A stretch of DNA of 64,000 nucleotides from J054 sp963850255 (GTDB taxonomy: Bacteria; Pseudomonadota; Gammaproteobacteria; Steroidobacterales; GCA-2729495): contig CAWKLL010000030.1 of NCBI GenBank assembly GCA_963850255.1, forward strand, positions 1-64,000, written 5' to 3'. The notes below the pieces were generated by a model, which was not told where the DNA came from, did not search any database, and worked only from the letters and a program-made list of their open reading frames with translations. Below, piece by piece: positions 27,364-36,828 of the stretch. The first letter of the stretch is position 1. Every line of letters begins with the position of its first letter. The position numbers and the translations under genes are program-made.

Positions 27364-28376
27364 TTATCTAAAGCGCGGCAACACCTGCTCACCCAGCAAT
27401 CGTATGCTGCGCTCTACCAGTTCCGTGGGCATGTCGCCCATACTCACACGCAAATTAAACTGCGTGACGCCGGCTTCCACGTAACGTTCAATGCTGTTGA
27501 TACAAGTGGCCGGACTACCGACGAATACCACTTCGTCGCCTACGCGTTCGAACAGGTCGGTCTTCGGGTCCAGCGAATTACCTTCGGCATCCGTCACGGC
27601 GCCGAAAGCTGCGTAGAAATTTAGTACGTCGCTGACGTAAGGCTTGCCTTCGCGGCGTGCCTGATCGTCCGTCGGGGCCAGGAATGCGGTGCGGTTAATC
27701 GCCACGGTCGCTCCGGATGCGTCGCCGCCACTCGCCTCTAGCGCCTGCCGATAGCGCAGTGCCTGGCGCTTGATCAGCTCGAAATGATATTGGGTCGCGC
27801 CATACCAGGCATCGCCCAGTTCTACCGCTCGACGTATCGATCGCTTGACAGTGCCGCCGACCCAGATAGGCGGCCCGCCCGCCTGTACCGGCCCGGGCAG
27901 CACGCCGCCATCGAAGTGAAAATGTTTGCCGTGATAATGATCGGCACCGGACCACATCGCTTTCAGCAGCTCCATGGTCTCATCCATGCGCGAGCCAGCC
28001 TCTTCCTTGGGCACGCCGTAGCGTTTCATCACCGGACCGACACCGACGCCGACGCCCAGGATGAGCCGGCCATCGGAAAGCTGGTCCAGCATGGCGCCGT
28101 CATAGGCCAGGCGCAGCGGCTGCCACACCGTTAGTAAGGTGACGCCGGTGCCCAGGCGCAAGGAGGTACGATTCGCCAGCGACGCCAGTACCAGCAAGCG
28201 GTGAAGGCGTGTGCCCGGGCTGCAGTTTCATCGGCCGATTCTCGCCGGCCCAGACGGAATTGAAAGCCGTAGTCCTCGGCAATCTTCAGCAGGCGCGTGT
28301 AATCCTCGAGATGCTGGCTCATTGGCTTTTTAGTACTCCAGAAATCCAGCGCGAGACCGAAATCGACTGCCATCAT
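27364..28376 (-). CDS. LLM-class flavin-dependent oxidoreductase, two frameshifts
   Basis: A luciferase-like monooxygenase fold is spread over three frames. The first 40 residues (MAVDFGLALDFWSTKKP, then HLEDYTRLLKIAEDYGFQ) run to about 28255. A middle piece, FNSVWAGENRPMKLQPGHT, ends near 28205. The rest from LLVLASLANRTSLRLGTGV to the stop is intact and has DQLSDGRLILGVGVGVGP, PIWVGGTVKRSIRRA and VFVGSPATCINSIERY. The protein would be about 335 residues, normal for the family, and would use FMN or F420 with an unknown substrate. An AAGGA ribosome site precedes two adjacent ATG codons. Both slips join motifs without gaps, so they look like sequence errors. Confidence 0.82.
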
Positions 28377-28632
28377 CAAATCCTTCTAAACAGAACACTA
28401 GTGATTGCGAAAGCTGCGCAATGGTAACGCGACGGCTGCGGCTTTTGCTGCGCTGCCATGCGCCGGACTATCCCATGCTATGGCCGCATGACCAGGCCGC
28501 CCGGGCAAAGCCCCTGTTTGCCTGCATGGAATTACCGGACCGCGGCCTCAGGCCCTCTGGTTTTGCGCCCACGAATCCCCCTATAGCCCGGCGCTTTACT
28601 GCTATTCTGGCCGCCTGTAGCGGAGATAAATC

Positions 28633-29397
28633 ATGCGCAGCAAGCGACTCACTGCAATGGCCCTGATCATGGCCACCACCGTCGGACTGCTCCCGGCCGC
28701 CCAAGCCGGCTGGCTGGATGACCTGCTGGGCCGGAACAAGGAAGACAAGGCCAGCACGGCAAACACATCGAGCATCCCGTCGGCAGCCGCGTTGACCAGC
28801 GGACAGATCGGTGCCGGTCTGAAGGAAGCCCTGGAAGTCGGCACCACGCGCGTGGTTGACTCACTCGGCCAGACGGATGGTTTCAATGCGGATCCACTAA
28901 TCCACATTCCACTGCCGTCAAGTTTGCAAAGCGTTCGGTCTGCCCTTGACCGCGTTGGCATGGCCGGCAAGCTCGACGAACTGGAGCTGGAACTGAACCG
29001 TGCGGCCGAGGTCGCCACACCTCAGGCCAAGAGCCTGTTCATCAATGCCATTCGTGAACTGACCATCGATGACGTGATGGGCATCTACAACGGTCCGGAA
29101 GATGCAGCCACCACTTACCTGCGCAGCAAAATGTCCGCACCGCTGGCGGATGCCATGCAGCCCATCGTCGACCAGAGCCTGGACGAGGTAGGCGCCGCGC
29201 AAACCTATACGAGCGTAATGGGACAATACAACGCGCTGCCTTTCGTGCCGCAGGTGGATGCAGATCTCAGCGGTTACGTCGTGGACAAGGGGCTCGACGG
29301 TATCTTTGTCTACCTGGCCAGGGAAGAAGCGGCGATCCGCAGCGAACCCTTGAAACGCAGCACCGATTTACTCAAGCAGGTGTTCGGCGCCCTGTAA
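28633..29397 (+). CDS. DUF4197 domain-containing exported protein
   Basis: A complete 254-residue protein with a Sec signal (cleavage after PAAQA) preceded by a GGAG ribosome site seven bases from the ATG. The mature part is the alpha-helical DUF4197 domain, widespread in Gammaproteobacteria and of unknown function. Key segments are QIGAGLKEALEVGTTRVVDS, HIPLPSSLQSVRSALDRVGM, FINAIRELTIDDVMGIYNG and DAATTYLRSKMSAPL. The location is probably the periplasm. It stands alone, divergent from the LLM gene. Confidence 0.88.
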   Translation: MRSKRLTAMALIMATTVGLLPAAQAGWLDDLLGRNKEDKASTANTSSIPSAAALTSGQIGAGLKEALEVGTTRVVDSLGQTDGFNADPLIHIPLPSSLQSVRSALDRVGMAGKLDELELELNRAAEVATPQAKSLFINAIRELTIDDVMGIYNGPEDAATTYLRSKMSAPLADAMQPIVDQSLDEVGAAQTYTSVMGQYNALPFVPQVDADLSGYVVDKGLDGIFVYLAREEAAIRSEPLKRSTDLLKQVFGAL

Positions 29398-29474
29398 ACG
29401 ACCGCAATGTCGTCCTACTGGGCGGTGAAATCGAAACTCTATTGATGCGCCGCGTTCGCCGTTTTGCGCCAGCG

Positions 29475-29816
29475 CTAGCCAGCGGGTAGCGCGACTTCGG
29501 CGGCCGATCGGTAGGCAGCCAGTTTCTGCTGCAACCACTCACGCGCAGGCACCGGCGCGGCCTCACCGCACTGCAGAGTATAGGGCTTGCCGCTCAGCGA
29601 GCTGCGGCTGGCGAGGCGCTCGATGAACTGATCGGCACCATTAACCCGCGAACCGGCGCGCCGGTATTTCATGCGCAGGTGGGCGGCCGCGGACGCGGCG
29701 GTGTGCTCACTGCCATTACGCGTGAAAGTACAGTCGCTCTGCTCCACCGCATCCAGCAGAAACTCAAGCTCAGCGTCGACGCTTGCAGGCGCCGCCATTG
29801 ATGCAGAGCCAAGCAA
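29475..29816 (-). CDS. DUF5329 family exported protein
   Basis: The mature region fits the small DUF5329 family: LEFLLDAVEQSDCTFTRNG, AAAHLRMKYRRAG, then DQFIERLASRSSLSGKPYTL and REWLQQKLAAYR. The start given is a TTG. The signal peptide is probably longer: the same frame reads CLVLPCLLLGSASMAAPA upstream with no start codon, while an ATG in another frame (near 29851) gives MRILMSCPAML. A one-base error inside the signal peptide would join them. The role is unknown; the location is periplasmic by inference. It follows the EEP-fold lipoprotein gene closely on the same strand. Confidence 0.7.
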   Translation of the reverse strand: MLGSASMAAPASVDAELEFLLDAVEQSDCTFTRNGSEHTAASAAAHLRMKYRRAGSRVNGADQFIERLASRSSLSGKPYTLQCGEAAPVPAREWLQQKLAAYRSAAEVALPAG

Positions 29817-29846
29817 TAAGCATGGCAGGACAAGACATCAGTATTC

Positions 29847-30688
29847 TCATCGGGAAAACTCGGCCGTCAATGGATTATGGTCGGAAGATTGCACCGCCTT
29901 CGTGCTGGCGCCAACCAGATTCAGCCCGCGCACAAAAATATGGTCGATGGCGTAGTTAAACGTTCGCGTGCGCTGATCGTCCTGAAAACCAATCGGCTGC
30001 ATGGCCAGTTCTGCGGTCACTGCAGCAAGCAGTCTGAGCCGCTTGCTGCTCCAGGTATTGAAATCGCCGGACATAATAATCGGCCCGCTGTGCGCGGAAA
30101 GAACCGATTGCATGGCCTCGATCTGGGCACGAAAGGCTTTCAAGCCCCAGGTGAAATTGACCGCATGAATGTTGGCCACCAGCAGGGTCTCGTCGCTGTC
30201 TTTCACGGCATATTGGGTGATGGAAGTTGCCTTCGGAGTATTCAGCCATGGCTCCATTGTCACCAGGTTGCACTGGATCAGCGGCGCGATGCCGCTGAGT
30301 GTCATCACCCCGGTAAGCTGGCTACCGCTGCGATAACCCGGCGCAAAAGACCAGTGCTGCATAAATTGAATGGCCTCGGGCAGTTGTTCTTCCAGACCGG
30401 CTTCCTGCATCAACACCAGGTCTTTATCGCGGGTTAGTTCGGCCAGGTCTGCCTGCCAACCCGCCTGCAAACCTTTCTTGATGTTCCAGTTAAGAATTTT
30501 CAGGCCGAGCAGGTCCAGTTCACCGGACGTCCCTGCTCATTGCCGAGCAAGCCCATCGCGACAGTCCGTGCATCGCTGAACAGAGCGCCGGAGTGACTGC
30601 CCAGGGTGGCGGGCAGCGAGCGCGACACGTTGGCACAACCAGCCACAGTGGTGGCCGCCGCAAGCAGAATTAAGGCACGAGGATACAT
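29847..30688 (-). CDS. lipoprotein of the endonuclease/exonuclease/phosphatase family, one frameshift
   Basis: The N terminus is a lipoprotein signal, MYPRALILLAAATTVAGC, with the lipobox VAGC. Near 30535 the frame slips by one base and continues with ELDLLGLKILNWNIKKGLQ. The remainder holds every signature of the EEP fold: NWN, LMQEAG (metal-binding Glu), ANIHAVNFTWG, MSGDFNTWSS, the IDHIF strand and SSDHNPLTAEF (catalytic Asp-His). The fold cleaves phosphodiester or phosphomonoester bonds, in nucleic acids or in phospholipids such as sphingomyelin. A lipid anchor outside the cytoplasm makes a role on external nucleic acid or phospholipid more likely than DNA repair; that is inference. Confidence 0.78.
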
Positions 30689-30967
30689 AGAGATTTCTGG
30701 CCCTTACAATCAATCAAGCTTGCCGCATCGGGCCGACCAGTTCTGGTCGGTGAACATCAATTTTGATCCCGGCAGGTCAGACTTCCTTGCCTGGGTAGTG
30801 CATAACACGCCTCGCCGCCCGATTTACGTTAGCGATTAAACAAACTGTCACCGGAATAAAAATAATCTCCGGCTCGCTGCCGGTGGCTTTCTCGCTGAAA
30901 ACTTACTGAGCGCGGCCAGGTCGGTGTCGGGCCGGGAATGATCAGTACCCGGTCCGACGCCGGCGTA

Positions 30968-31375
30968 CTAGGGTTCAGCAGCAACAGGATATGCGAGCCA
31001 GGCGGCCAGAAAAAGCAACCAGGAAATACCCTCGTCGCGCAGCTCGGTAAGCTGCAGTGGCGTGACGCCATCGACAGCGATTCCCAGCAGGCGCACGACG
31101 ACGATACAGCCGTTGAACAAAATCAGAATTGCCAGGCACAGCCGCAGATGTCGCGGGCTGAGCAAGCCGGCCAGCGCCGCGACGGCCATTCCCAGAAACA
31201 GGGCACCCGGACCGGCGCGCAGAAAATTGATGGATTCCGGCGAACCCGTGGCACTGATGCCAAAGTTGCTGATGTGCTCGAGGGGCGCGCTGATATACAG
31301 CCAGGCCAGAAAGCTGAAAATCAGCAGACCATAGACAACGGCCAGGCGAGCGAACCACAGTCGAGCAGCATACAT
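30968..31375 (-). CDS. small integral membrane protein, DUF4345-like
   Basis: The 135-residue protein has four hydrophobic segments (about 8-27, 52-72, 76-98 and 115-133). Its pattern resembles DUF4345 proteins: a first helix ending in LYISAPLEHISNFGISATG, then SPESINFLRAGPGALFLG, and a third helix followed by RLLGIAVDGVTP. It is an inner-membrane protein of unknown role. The 279-base stretch separating it from the EEP lipoprotein holds nothing I can support. Confidence 0.6.
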   Translation of the reverse strand: MYAARLWFARLAVVYGLLIFSFLAWLYISAPLEHISNFGISATGSPESINFLRAGPGALFLGMAVAALAGLLSPRHLRLCLAILILFNGCIVVVRLLGIAVDGVTPLQLTELRDEGISWLLFLAAWLAYPVAAEP

Positions 31376-31660
31376 ACTGATAGCCTAGCGCAAAAAGCGT
31401 GTGCTGAGCCGGACCGGTGCTTGCACGCGCCGGGGCTCAAGCTGGCGGCGCGAGACACCAATCCCCCGGTAGGCTCTTGCCTGGCAGGCCTTGCAGCCGC
31501 GTTGACCAGGCCAGGTCCAGGTCACTGCGCGGACTCTGCCTGCGGCCGGCGCGCGACAAACAAAGTGATTCTGCTATACCGATGGCTTAGCCTTGGCTTT
31601 GCCGCCGTCGCAATGCCGACGAGCCCGATAACAATGATCGCCTGATTTAAGGAGAAACCC

Positions 31661-32215
31661 ATGAGCGTCGCCCATCCCTGGCTGGAACAAGAACCCTGGC
31701 CCACCAAGACCATGCCCATCGAGATGCTGGAGAGTCGTATCGAGCGGGTCCTGACCATGACCAATATCGGCTACCTGGGCACCACCATGAAGAGCGGCCA
31801 GCCCAGCGTCACCCCGCTGGAGTTCTACAACGATGGTTTCTCGGTGTATTTCTTTCCGCAACCCAACAGTCCTAAAGTCAAAGCCATGCAACGCGATCCG
31901 CGCGTAGCGCTGGCGGTAGCCAACCCCATGGCCGGCTGGGCCTGCGTGATGGGTTGCCAGATGTTCGGCAAGGTGGCCTTGCTGGACGTCGATACACCGG
32001 AATGGGAACACGGCATGAAAGTATTCAAGTGGCCGGGCTCCTCCTTCGAACTGGGCCGGGAACTACTCCACGCACCGCGCGGCCAGCTGGCACGCCTGGA
32101 TGCCGAGCGCATCGTCTACAGCGAACACCTGATGCGCAAGGAAGGCTATGCGCCGCGCCAGATCTGGCGGGCCGGCGAGAGCGAAACCATGGTCGTGCCC
32201 GGGCGCAACGTCTGA
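31661..32215 (+). CDS. pyridoxamine 5'-phosphate oxidase-family flavin/F420-binding protein
   Basis: A split-barrel protein of 184 residues in the PNPOx-like superfamily. An AAGGAG ribosome site lies seven bases ahead of the ATG. Typical segments are HPWLEQEPWPTKTMPIEML, IGYLGTTMKSGQPSVTPLEF, VYFFPQPNSPKVKAMQRDPR and FGKVALLDVDTPEWEHGM. Members bind FMN, F420 or heme; which one cannot be read here. A clear paralogue with the same opening (AWLAETPWPTK) begins near the end of the window. Upstream, 31376-31660 (285 bases) has no supported gene. Confidence 0.8.
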   Translation: MSVAHPWLEQEPWPTKTMPIEMLESRIERVLTMTNIGYLGTTMKSGQPSVTPLEFYNDGFSVYFFPQPNSPKVKAMQRDPRVALAVANPMAGWACVMGCQMFGKVALLDVDTPEWEHGMKVFKWPGSSFELGRELLHAPRGQLARLDAERIVYSEHLMRKEGYAPRQIWRAGESETMVVPGRNV

Positions 32216-32224
32216 GCGAGAGTC

Positions 32225-32252
32225 CGGGGCCTGCTCTACCAGCCAGGCCCCG
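32225..32252 (+). terminator. hairpin downstream of the PPOX-family gene
   Basis: CGGGGCCTG pairs with CAGGCCCCG across a ten-base loop, starting nine bases after the stop codon. It has no T-run, so it may be a Rho-dependent end, a stability hairpin or chance. Confidence 0.35.
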
Positions 32253-32421
32253 AACGACTTCGCCACGCCTGGAATCCGATCCTCCAGCGCACTACCTGGA
32301 CCGACACTTATAAATTTTCAGGCGCTGCAGACGGCGCTGCCTGCGACGGAATCAGGGTGGCAAATTCTCCGTGCGCAGCCCATCATTTGTGCTTTAGCAC
32401 TATGCAGATACTTCCAGGACG

Positions 32422-32916
32422 ATGAACGAACTTCTAAAGGCGGAAAAAGATCGCGTGGCCAGCTTTCACTATGTGCTGAGCGACGAACAGGGCGCTGAAC
32501 TGGAATCCAGTCGCAGCGGCGAACCCGTAGCGGCGCTGATCGGCCACGGCAATGTAATGCCGGGGCTGGAAGCGGCGCTTGAGGGACGCGAATGCGGCGC
32601 ACACTTTGAAGTAACGCTGGCACCGGACAAGGCATTCGGTGAGCGCCAGGACGACTGGGTACAGCGCATTCAGAAAAAGCTGGTGCCGCGGGCTGCGCGG
32701 CTCAGGCCGGGGATGCCGATACAGCTGCAAACGGAAGACGGACTGCGCAACGTAACCGTGGTGAAGGTCGGCGGCTCGGTGATCGACGTAGACCTGAACC
32801 ATCCCTATGCCGGCAAGACGGTGACTTTCGCCATCGAACTGGTCGATGTGCGTGAAGCCAGCAGCGAAGAACTGGCGCACGGGCACGCCCATGGCGCGGG
32901 CGGGCATCATCACTAG
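32422..32916 (+). CDS. slyD: FKBP-type peptidyl-prolyl cis-trans isomerase SlyD
   Basis: A 164-residue FKBP of the SlyD type. The isomerase core opens with VASFHYVLSDEQGAELESS and is interrupted by the insert-in-flap chaperone domain (about residues 70-125, from TLAPDKAFGERQ to VIDVDLNHPYAG). It ends with the histidine-rich tail HGHAHGAGGHHH. SlyD assists folding in the cytoplasm and supplies nickel for hydrogenase and urease maturation in other species; none of those genes is nearby. The tail is shorter than in E. coli and lacks its cysteines. Confidence 0.9.
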   Translation: MNELLKAEKDRVASFHYVLSDEQGAELESSRSGEPVAALIGHGNVMPGLEAALEGRECGAHFEVTLAPDKAFGERQDDWVQRIQKKLVPRAARLRPGMPIQLQTEDGLRNVTVVKVGGSVIDVDLNHPYAGKTVTFAIELVDVREASSEELAHGHAHGAGGHHH

Positions 32917-32929
32917 GAATTGGCGGACG

Positions 32930-32947
32930 GCGGTGACAGGTCACCGC
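32930..32947. repeat. near-perfect palindrome between slyD and the aldehyde dehydrogenase gene
   Basis: GCGGTGAC and GTCACCGC form eight-base arms separated by only two bases. The gap is too small for a stable RNA loop, so a protein binding site is more likely. It lies 35 bases ahead of the dehydrogenase start and after the slyD stop. Confidence 0.4.
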
Positions 32948-32981
32948 TCCCTGTGCTGCAACTATTAATGAGGTATCCCCG

Positions 32982-34523
32982 ATGGCAGCCGTAGCAAGTC
33001 TTGCTGAACTGAAACAACGTTACGCCCTGAATCTGCCGGCTGAGATCCCGGGCTGGGTGAATGGCGCGCGACTGGACGTGAGCCCGGAAGCCGAGCGTCT
33101 GAAAAACTATTACCCGGGTACGGGTGAGTATCTTTACGATCTGGTCGAGACCAGCGTCGAGCAAGTCGACGGCGCCGTTCGCGCTGCGCGTAATGCCTTT
33201 GATAAGGGTAGCTGGGCGCGCCTGCCGCATCGCGAGCGCAAGCGAGTTATTCGTCGCATTACCGACATTCTGGAAAAGCATAGCGAGGAACTGGCGATCA
33301 TTCAGTCGCTGGAAGTCGGACTGCCGCTAAACGGTGTGAAAAGCATGCACATGGCGCGCACCATCGAGAACTTCGATTTCTTCAGCGAAGTTGCGGGCAC
33401 CATGGCCGGGCAGGCCTTCACGCAAACCGGTGACTACCTGTCGGTAGTGACCCGCGAGCCGGCCGGCGTAGCAGCGATCCTGTCGCCCTGGAACGCACCG
33501 CTGGTGCTGTCCTCCATGAAGCTGGCTGCGGCCCTGGCGCTGGGCAACACCTGCGTAATCAAGCCGTCGGAGTACTGTCCCTACTCACTCCTGCGCTTTG
33601 TCGAACTGCTGCAGGAAGCCGATCTGCCGCCCGGCGTGATCAACCTGGTGAACGGCCGGGGCCCCGTGACGGGCCAGGCGCTGGTCTCGCACCCCGGCGT
33701 GGACGTGATCGGCTTTATCGGCGGCACCGCCACCGGCAGCGCCATCATGTCTGCGGCAGCCAAAACGATTAAAAAAGTGGGCCTGGAATTGGGCGGCAAG
33801 TCGGCCAATATTGTGCTCGCCTCGGCGGATCTCGAGCAGGCCATCGACGGCTCATTGCTGGCGATTCTCACCGGCAGCGGTCAGCAGTGCCTGGCCGGTT
33901 CGCGAATCCTGGTGGAACGACCGGTGGCCGATGAATTCATCGCCGCCTTTAGCGAGCGCATGAGCAACGTGGTGGTGGGCGACCCGTTCGCATCAAGCAC
34001 CGAAGTGGGGCCCATGGCCTTTGCCCGGCATCGCGACAAGGTGCTGTCCTACGTTGGCATCGCTGAAGCGGAAGGCGGCCGGCTGCTGTGCGGGGGCAAG
34101 GCTGCTGAGGGCCTGGGCGACGGCTATTACGTGCAACCCACGGCGGTACTGGCTACTTCGAACAGTTCCCGCGTTTGCCAGGAAGAAATTTTCGGGCCCT
34201 TCGCCACCCTGCAGGTGGTGGATGATGCCGAACAGGCCATCACCATCGCCAACGATTCGGAATACGGTCTGGTCAGTTACGTCTGGTCGCAGGACCTGCC
34301 CACAGTGATGAACGTAGCGCAGAACATCAAGGCCGGCACCGTGTGGGTCAACACGCCGCTGGCGCGCGATTTACGCGCACCGTTCGGTGGCTACAAGCAA
34401 TCCGGCCTGGGCCGCGACGGGCTGCAGGCCTCGGTCGAGTTAATGACCGAGGAAAAAACCATGATGGTGCCGACGGGCGTGCTTACCCTGCCCCGCCTGG
34501 GACTCAGGAAAGATCAGCAATAA
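32982..34523 (+). CDS. NAD(P)-dependent aldehyde dehydrogenase family protein
   Basis: A complete 513-residue aldehyde dehydrogenase. An 18-residue leader precedes the usual fold. Motifs are ILSPWNAPLVLSSMKLAAAL (nucleotide site), KPSEYCPYSLLRFVEL, GFIGGTATGSAIM, the Glu motif LELGGKSANIVLASADLEQA, and the catalytic Cys in GSGQQCLAGSRILVERP. EEIFGPFATLQVVDD and FGGYKQSGLGRDG follow. It oxidises an aldehyde to an acid; the substrate is not evident. A GAGG ribosome site lies eight bases ahead of the ATG. Its end overlaps the small minus-strand gene by about 20 bases. Confidence 0.92.
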   Translation: MAAVASLAELKQRYALNLPAEIPGWVNGARLDVSPEAERLKNYYPGTGEYLYDLVETSVEQVDGAVRAARNAFDKGSWARLPHRERKRVIRRITDILEKHSEELAIIQSLEVGLPLNGVKSMHMARTIENFDFFSEVAGTMAGQAFTQTGDYLSVVTREPAGVAAILSPWNAPLVLSSMKLAAALALGNTCVIKPSEYCPYSLLRFVELLQEADLPPGVINLVNGRGPVTGQALVSHPGVDVIGFIGGTATGSAIMSAAAKTIKKVGLELGGKSANIVLASADLEQAIDGSLLAILTGSGQQCLAGSRILVERPVADEFIAAFSERMSNVVVGDPFASSTEVGPMAFARHRDKVLSYVGIAEAEGGRLLCGGKAAEGLGDGYYVQPTAVLATSNSSRVCQEEIFGPFATLQVVDDAEQAITIANDSEYGLVSYVWSQDLPTVMNVAQNIKAGTVWVNTPLARDLRAPFGGYKQSGLGRDGLQASVELMTEEKTMMVPTGVLTLPRLGLRKDQQ

Positions 34524-34776
34524 TCTTTTCGATCAGTGCGCTGCGCTCAAGCTTTCTGTGCTGACTGGCCTCGGGCCCGGGGGTAAAGGCATCAACGGCC
34601 TCCGGCGACAACAGATCGTGCTCTGCCAGCAGCAATTCATGACTGTGCAGCCGGTCACGCAAAACACTGACTTCCATGGCCAGGCGCAATACCACGGCGA
34701 CCACCTGGTCGGGGCTTAGCGACTCTATCTGGCGCGGCCGCGGCAGGCGTTCGGGGCCGGGTGTATCGGTACTCAT
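34504..34776 (-). CDS. small helical protein coupled to the methyltransferase gene
   Basis: A 90-residue protein with a long amphipathic helix (VVAVVLRLAMEVSVLRDRL) suggesting a coiled coil or helical hairpin, then a Pro/Gly linker and another short helix. I do not recognise a named family. It starts within the stop of the methyltransferase (TGATG overlap), so it is almost certainly made with that enzyme and may be its subunit or stabiliser. The 3' end overlaps the convergent aldehyde dehydrogenase gene. Confidence 0.65.
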   Translation of the reverse strand: MSTDTPGPERLPRPRQIESLSPDQVVAVVLRLAMEVSVLRDRLHSHELLLAEHDLLSPEAVDAFTPGPEASQHRKLERSALIEKIIADLS

Positions 34777-35910
34777 CAACCCGCCTCCTTGTGACCACCA
34801 AAGATGTGATATTCACCCTGGCCGAGCGGGTCGTACTCGGCAAAAGCCTTGTCGGCGTCGAAAGCCGGCGGCAATCAGTTCATCGCGCATATTCATATCG
34901 GCATAACCGACCCAGAACGGCTCGCCGTTGTTCACCACCTGCCAGGCATTCGTCACCTGCTTGGGGATCGACAGGCGCGCTGGCTGATAGGGTGTATCGC
35001 CGTTCAGAAAAACGCCGCCTGGCGCCAGCACCCGGTAAGCCTCGCGCATAATCTCGGGCAGGATGTCGAACCAGGTTTCATGGAACAGAATGTGCGACAT
35101 GATCAGGTCGAAGTGCTGATCCGGAAAGCCTGTCTTGCGGGCATCGGCCTGGCGGAAATTTATCGCGTGCCCGCAGTCTTCAGCCCAGGTATGGGCGAAA
35201 CTCAGCAAAGGCGCCGACAGGTCCAGGCCCCAGACCTCGGCATCCGGAAAAGCTTCTTTGTAGGCCGTCGTTTCGACACCCACACCGCAGCCGAGATCGA
35301 GAATGCGCTTGGGCTGCAGATCGGGGAAACGTCGCTTCAGCGCACCGAGCAGGTAACGACCCATGCCGGGCTCGCCCACCTGTACGCCGGTACCCAGCCC
35401 CTTGGCATTTCGGTATAGCTCAATGGTGCCGAAGTACTTCAGGCCGGTCAGCAGACCCTCCTCGACTTGCGAATCGAAGTACCCACCGGGCTGACGATGG
35501 ATTTCTATGTCGCGAATCGGTTCCGGTAAACGAAGTTCAGTGTCCAGTTCCAGGCGCCCAAGCTTTGACCCGCTCTCAAGCGCGGCGCGGCACTCAACAA
35601 ACGCTGGCAATACGCGCTCGCAGGTCTCACCAACGGTTTCCCACATCAGGTCTTGTGAGGTAAACACCGACGCACCCCAAAGCTGATACCTGTGGCTGTG
35701 GGCAAAAGCACTGGCACCCTCGTCGCGGTCGCGCGGCGAATGGCCCTGCGCGCGCTCAAAGTCCGGCGCCAGCCGGCTCGAATACTCCTCGGCCAGTCGC
35801 TGCTCCAGCGGACCATTGACATAGCCCTTCAGCGCGCCAACGAAGGCGTGCCGGGCAGCCTCATCGTGTGTGGGCAGATAGCTTGAGCGCAAGGTCTGTT
35901 TTTCGGTCAT
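34776..35910 (-). CDS. class I SAM-dependent methyltransferase, frameshift near the C terminus
   Basis: The first 190 residues are a helical domain of unknown type, including EEGLLTGLKYFGTIELYRNA. A classical SAM-binding domain follows: KRILDLGCGVGVETTAYKEA (motif I), EVWGLDLSAPLLSFA, FRQADARKTGFPDQHFDLIM and HETWFDILPEIMREAYRVL. After LIAAGF (near 34863) one surplus base shifts the frame; the coherent end is DADKAFAEYDPLGQGEY, then HIFGGHKEAG and a TGA overlapping the next ATG. The protein would be about 378 residues. The substrate is unknown; the large N-terminal domain suggests a specific small molecule or a natural-product-like acceptor, which is only a guess. Confidence 0.8.
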
Positions 35911-36139
35911 ACGTCGGGTTCCATTCGAGGCAAATTCACTAGATAAATTCGCTGCCGGCGACCAGGACGATTCAGGCGGCAGCGTCGCAAAATACCGCCG
36001 CCACAGCCGGCAGCGGCTGGAGCAGACTCATTTCCGACATCGACCGAACCGATAACCGGCCGGCCTGAGCGAACTGCGGTTCCGACACTTTTCCCGGAAA
36101 GACCAGTTGCAGTCCGGACCCGCGTCAGCGCAAAGCAGC

Positions 36140-36553
36140 CTAGCGTTTGCGCTCATACGGCTTCTTCGACGGTGATCCATCAACGGTGTTCACGTCAAAG
36201 CCGAGGAATTTCCAGCCGGCCTTACCTTCCTCCGGCTGCTCTTCGGCATCAGCTGCGGCGGGGCCGGGCTGAGCCGCAGTTTCGCTGTTGGTAACAGCCG
36301 CGCTGCCAGCCGCGACCGACGCAGGCGCCGCGGCGGAGTCTGTCGTTAGCTTACCGATGGACATCGCTTTCACACAGGCAGAACCGGCGGCGGTGCGCGC
36401 AAGCTCCTCCGACCGCGCATCCCAGGCCGACTCGCCGGCGCGCATTTCCGCGATCGTCGCAGCCACGATGTCCTGGCAGCTATCTGCCGCCATCGCCGCA
36501 GACAGTGCTGACGACATGGCAATGAGAAGCAGCGTCAATAAAAGCATACGCAT
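36140..36553 (-). CDS. small exported protein of unknown function
   Basis: The reading frame is open further upstream, but the ATG at 36553 begins a good Sec signal (MRMLLLTLLLIAMSSALSAA) and is the likely start, giving 137 residues. The mature part starts with DSCQDIVAATIAEMRAGE and contains one possible disulfide pair (Cys near residues 26 and 60). A long Ala/Ser/Pro-rich linker is followed by KAGWKFLGFDVNTVDGSPSK. I recognise no family. The 229 bases separating it from the methyltransferase gene have no supported feature. Confidence 0.5.
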   Translation of the reverse strand: MRMLLLTLLLIAMSSALSAAMAADSCQDIVAATIAEMRAGESAWDARSEELARTAAGSACVKAMSIGKLTTDSAAAPASVAAGSAAVTNSETAAQPGPAAADAEEQPEEGKAGWKFLGFDVNTVDGSPSKKPYERKR

Positions 36554-36828
36554 GACGTATCTCGAGCATCTAAAACGGCCAATGAGTATACGCGACGTCG
36601 CAGCCGCGAGCGCCGGCAACACCCGCACCCGATTAGTGCGCGGGACAAAACCCCTGCACCAGAAAAGCGCACTGCGGGCGCTAAACGGCGCCTGCTTAGC
36701 ACACTGCCGCTTGCGATTAGAGCGTCTAAGGCGTTGGCCCGATATTTGCATCCGAAACTCGGTCCGGCCGTTCGCGGGGTTGAGGAACCTCCGCGGACGG
36801 GATGCATTCTCTTTGGAGCAAAGTCCTG

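Noticed and set aside
30938..31645. Plus-strand open frame of 235 codons
   Set aside because: It covers the antisense of the DUF4345-like membrane protein and a noncoding gap; its product is low-complexity and Gln/Arg-rich with no motif.
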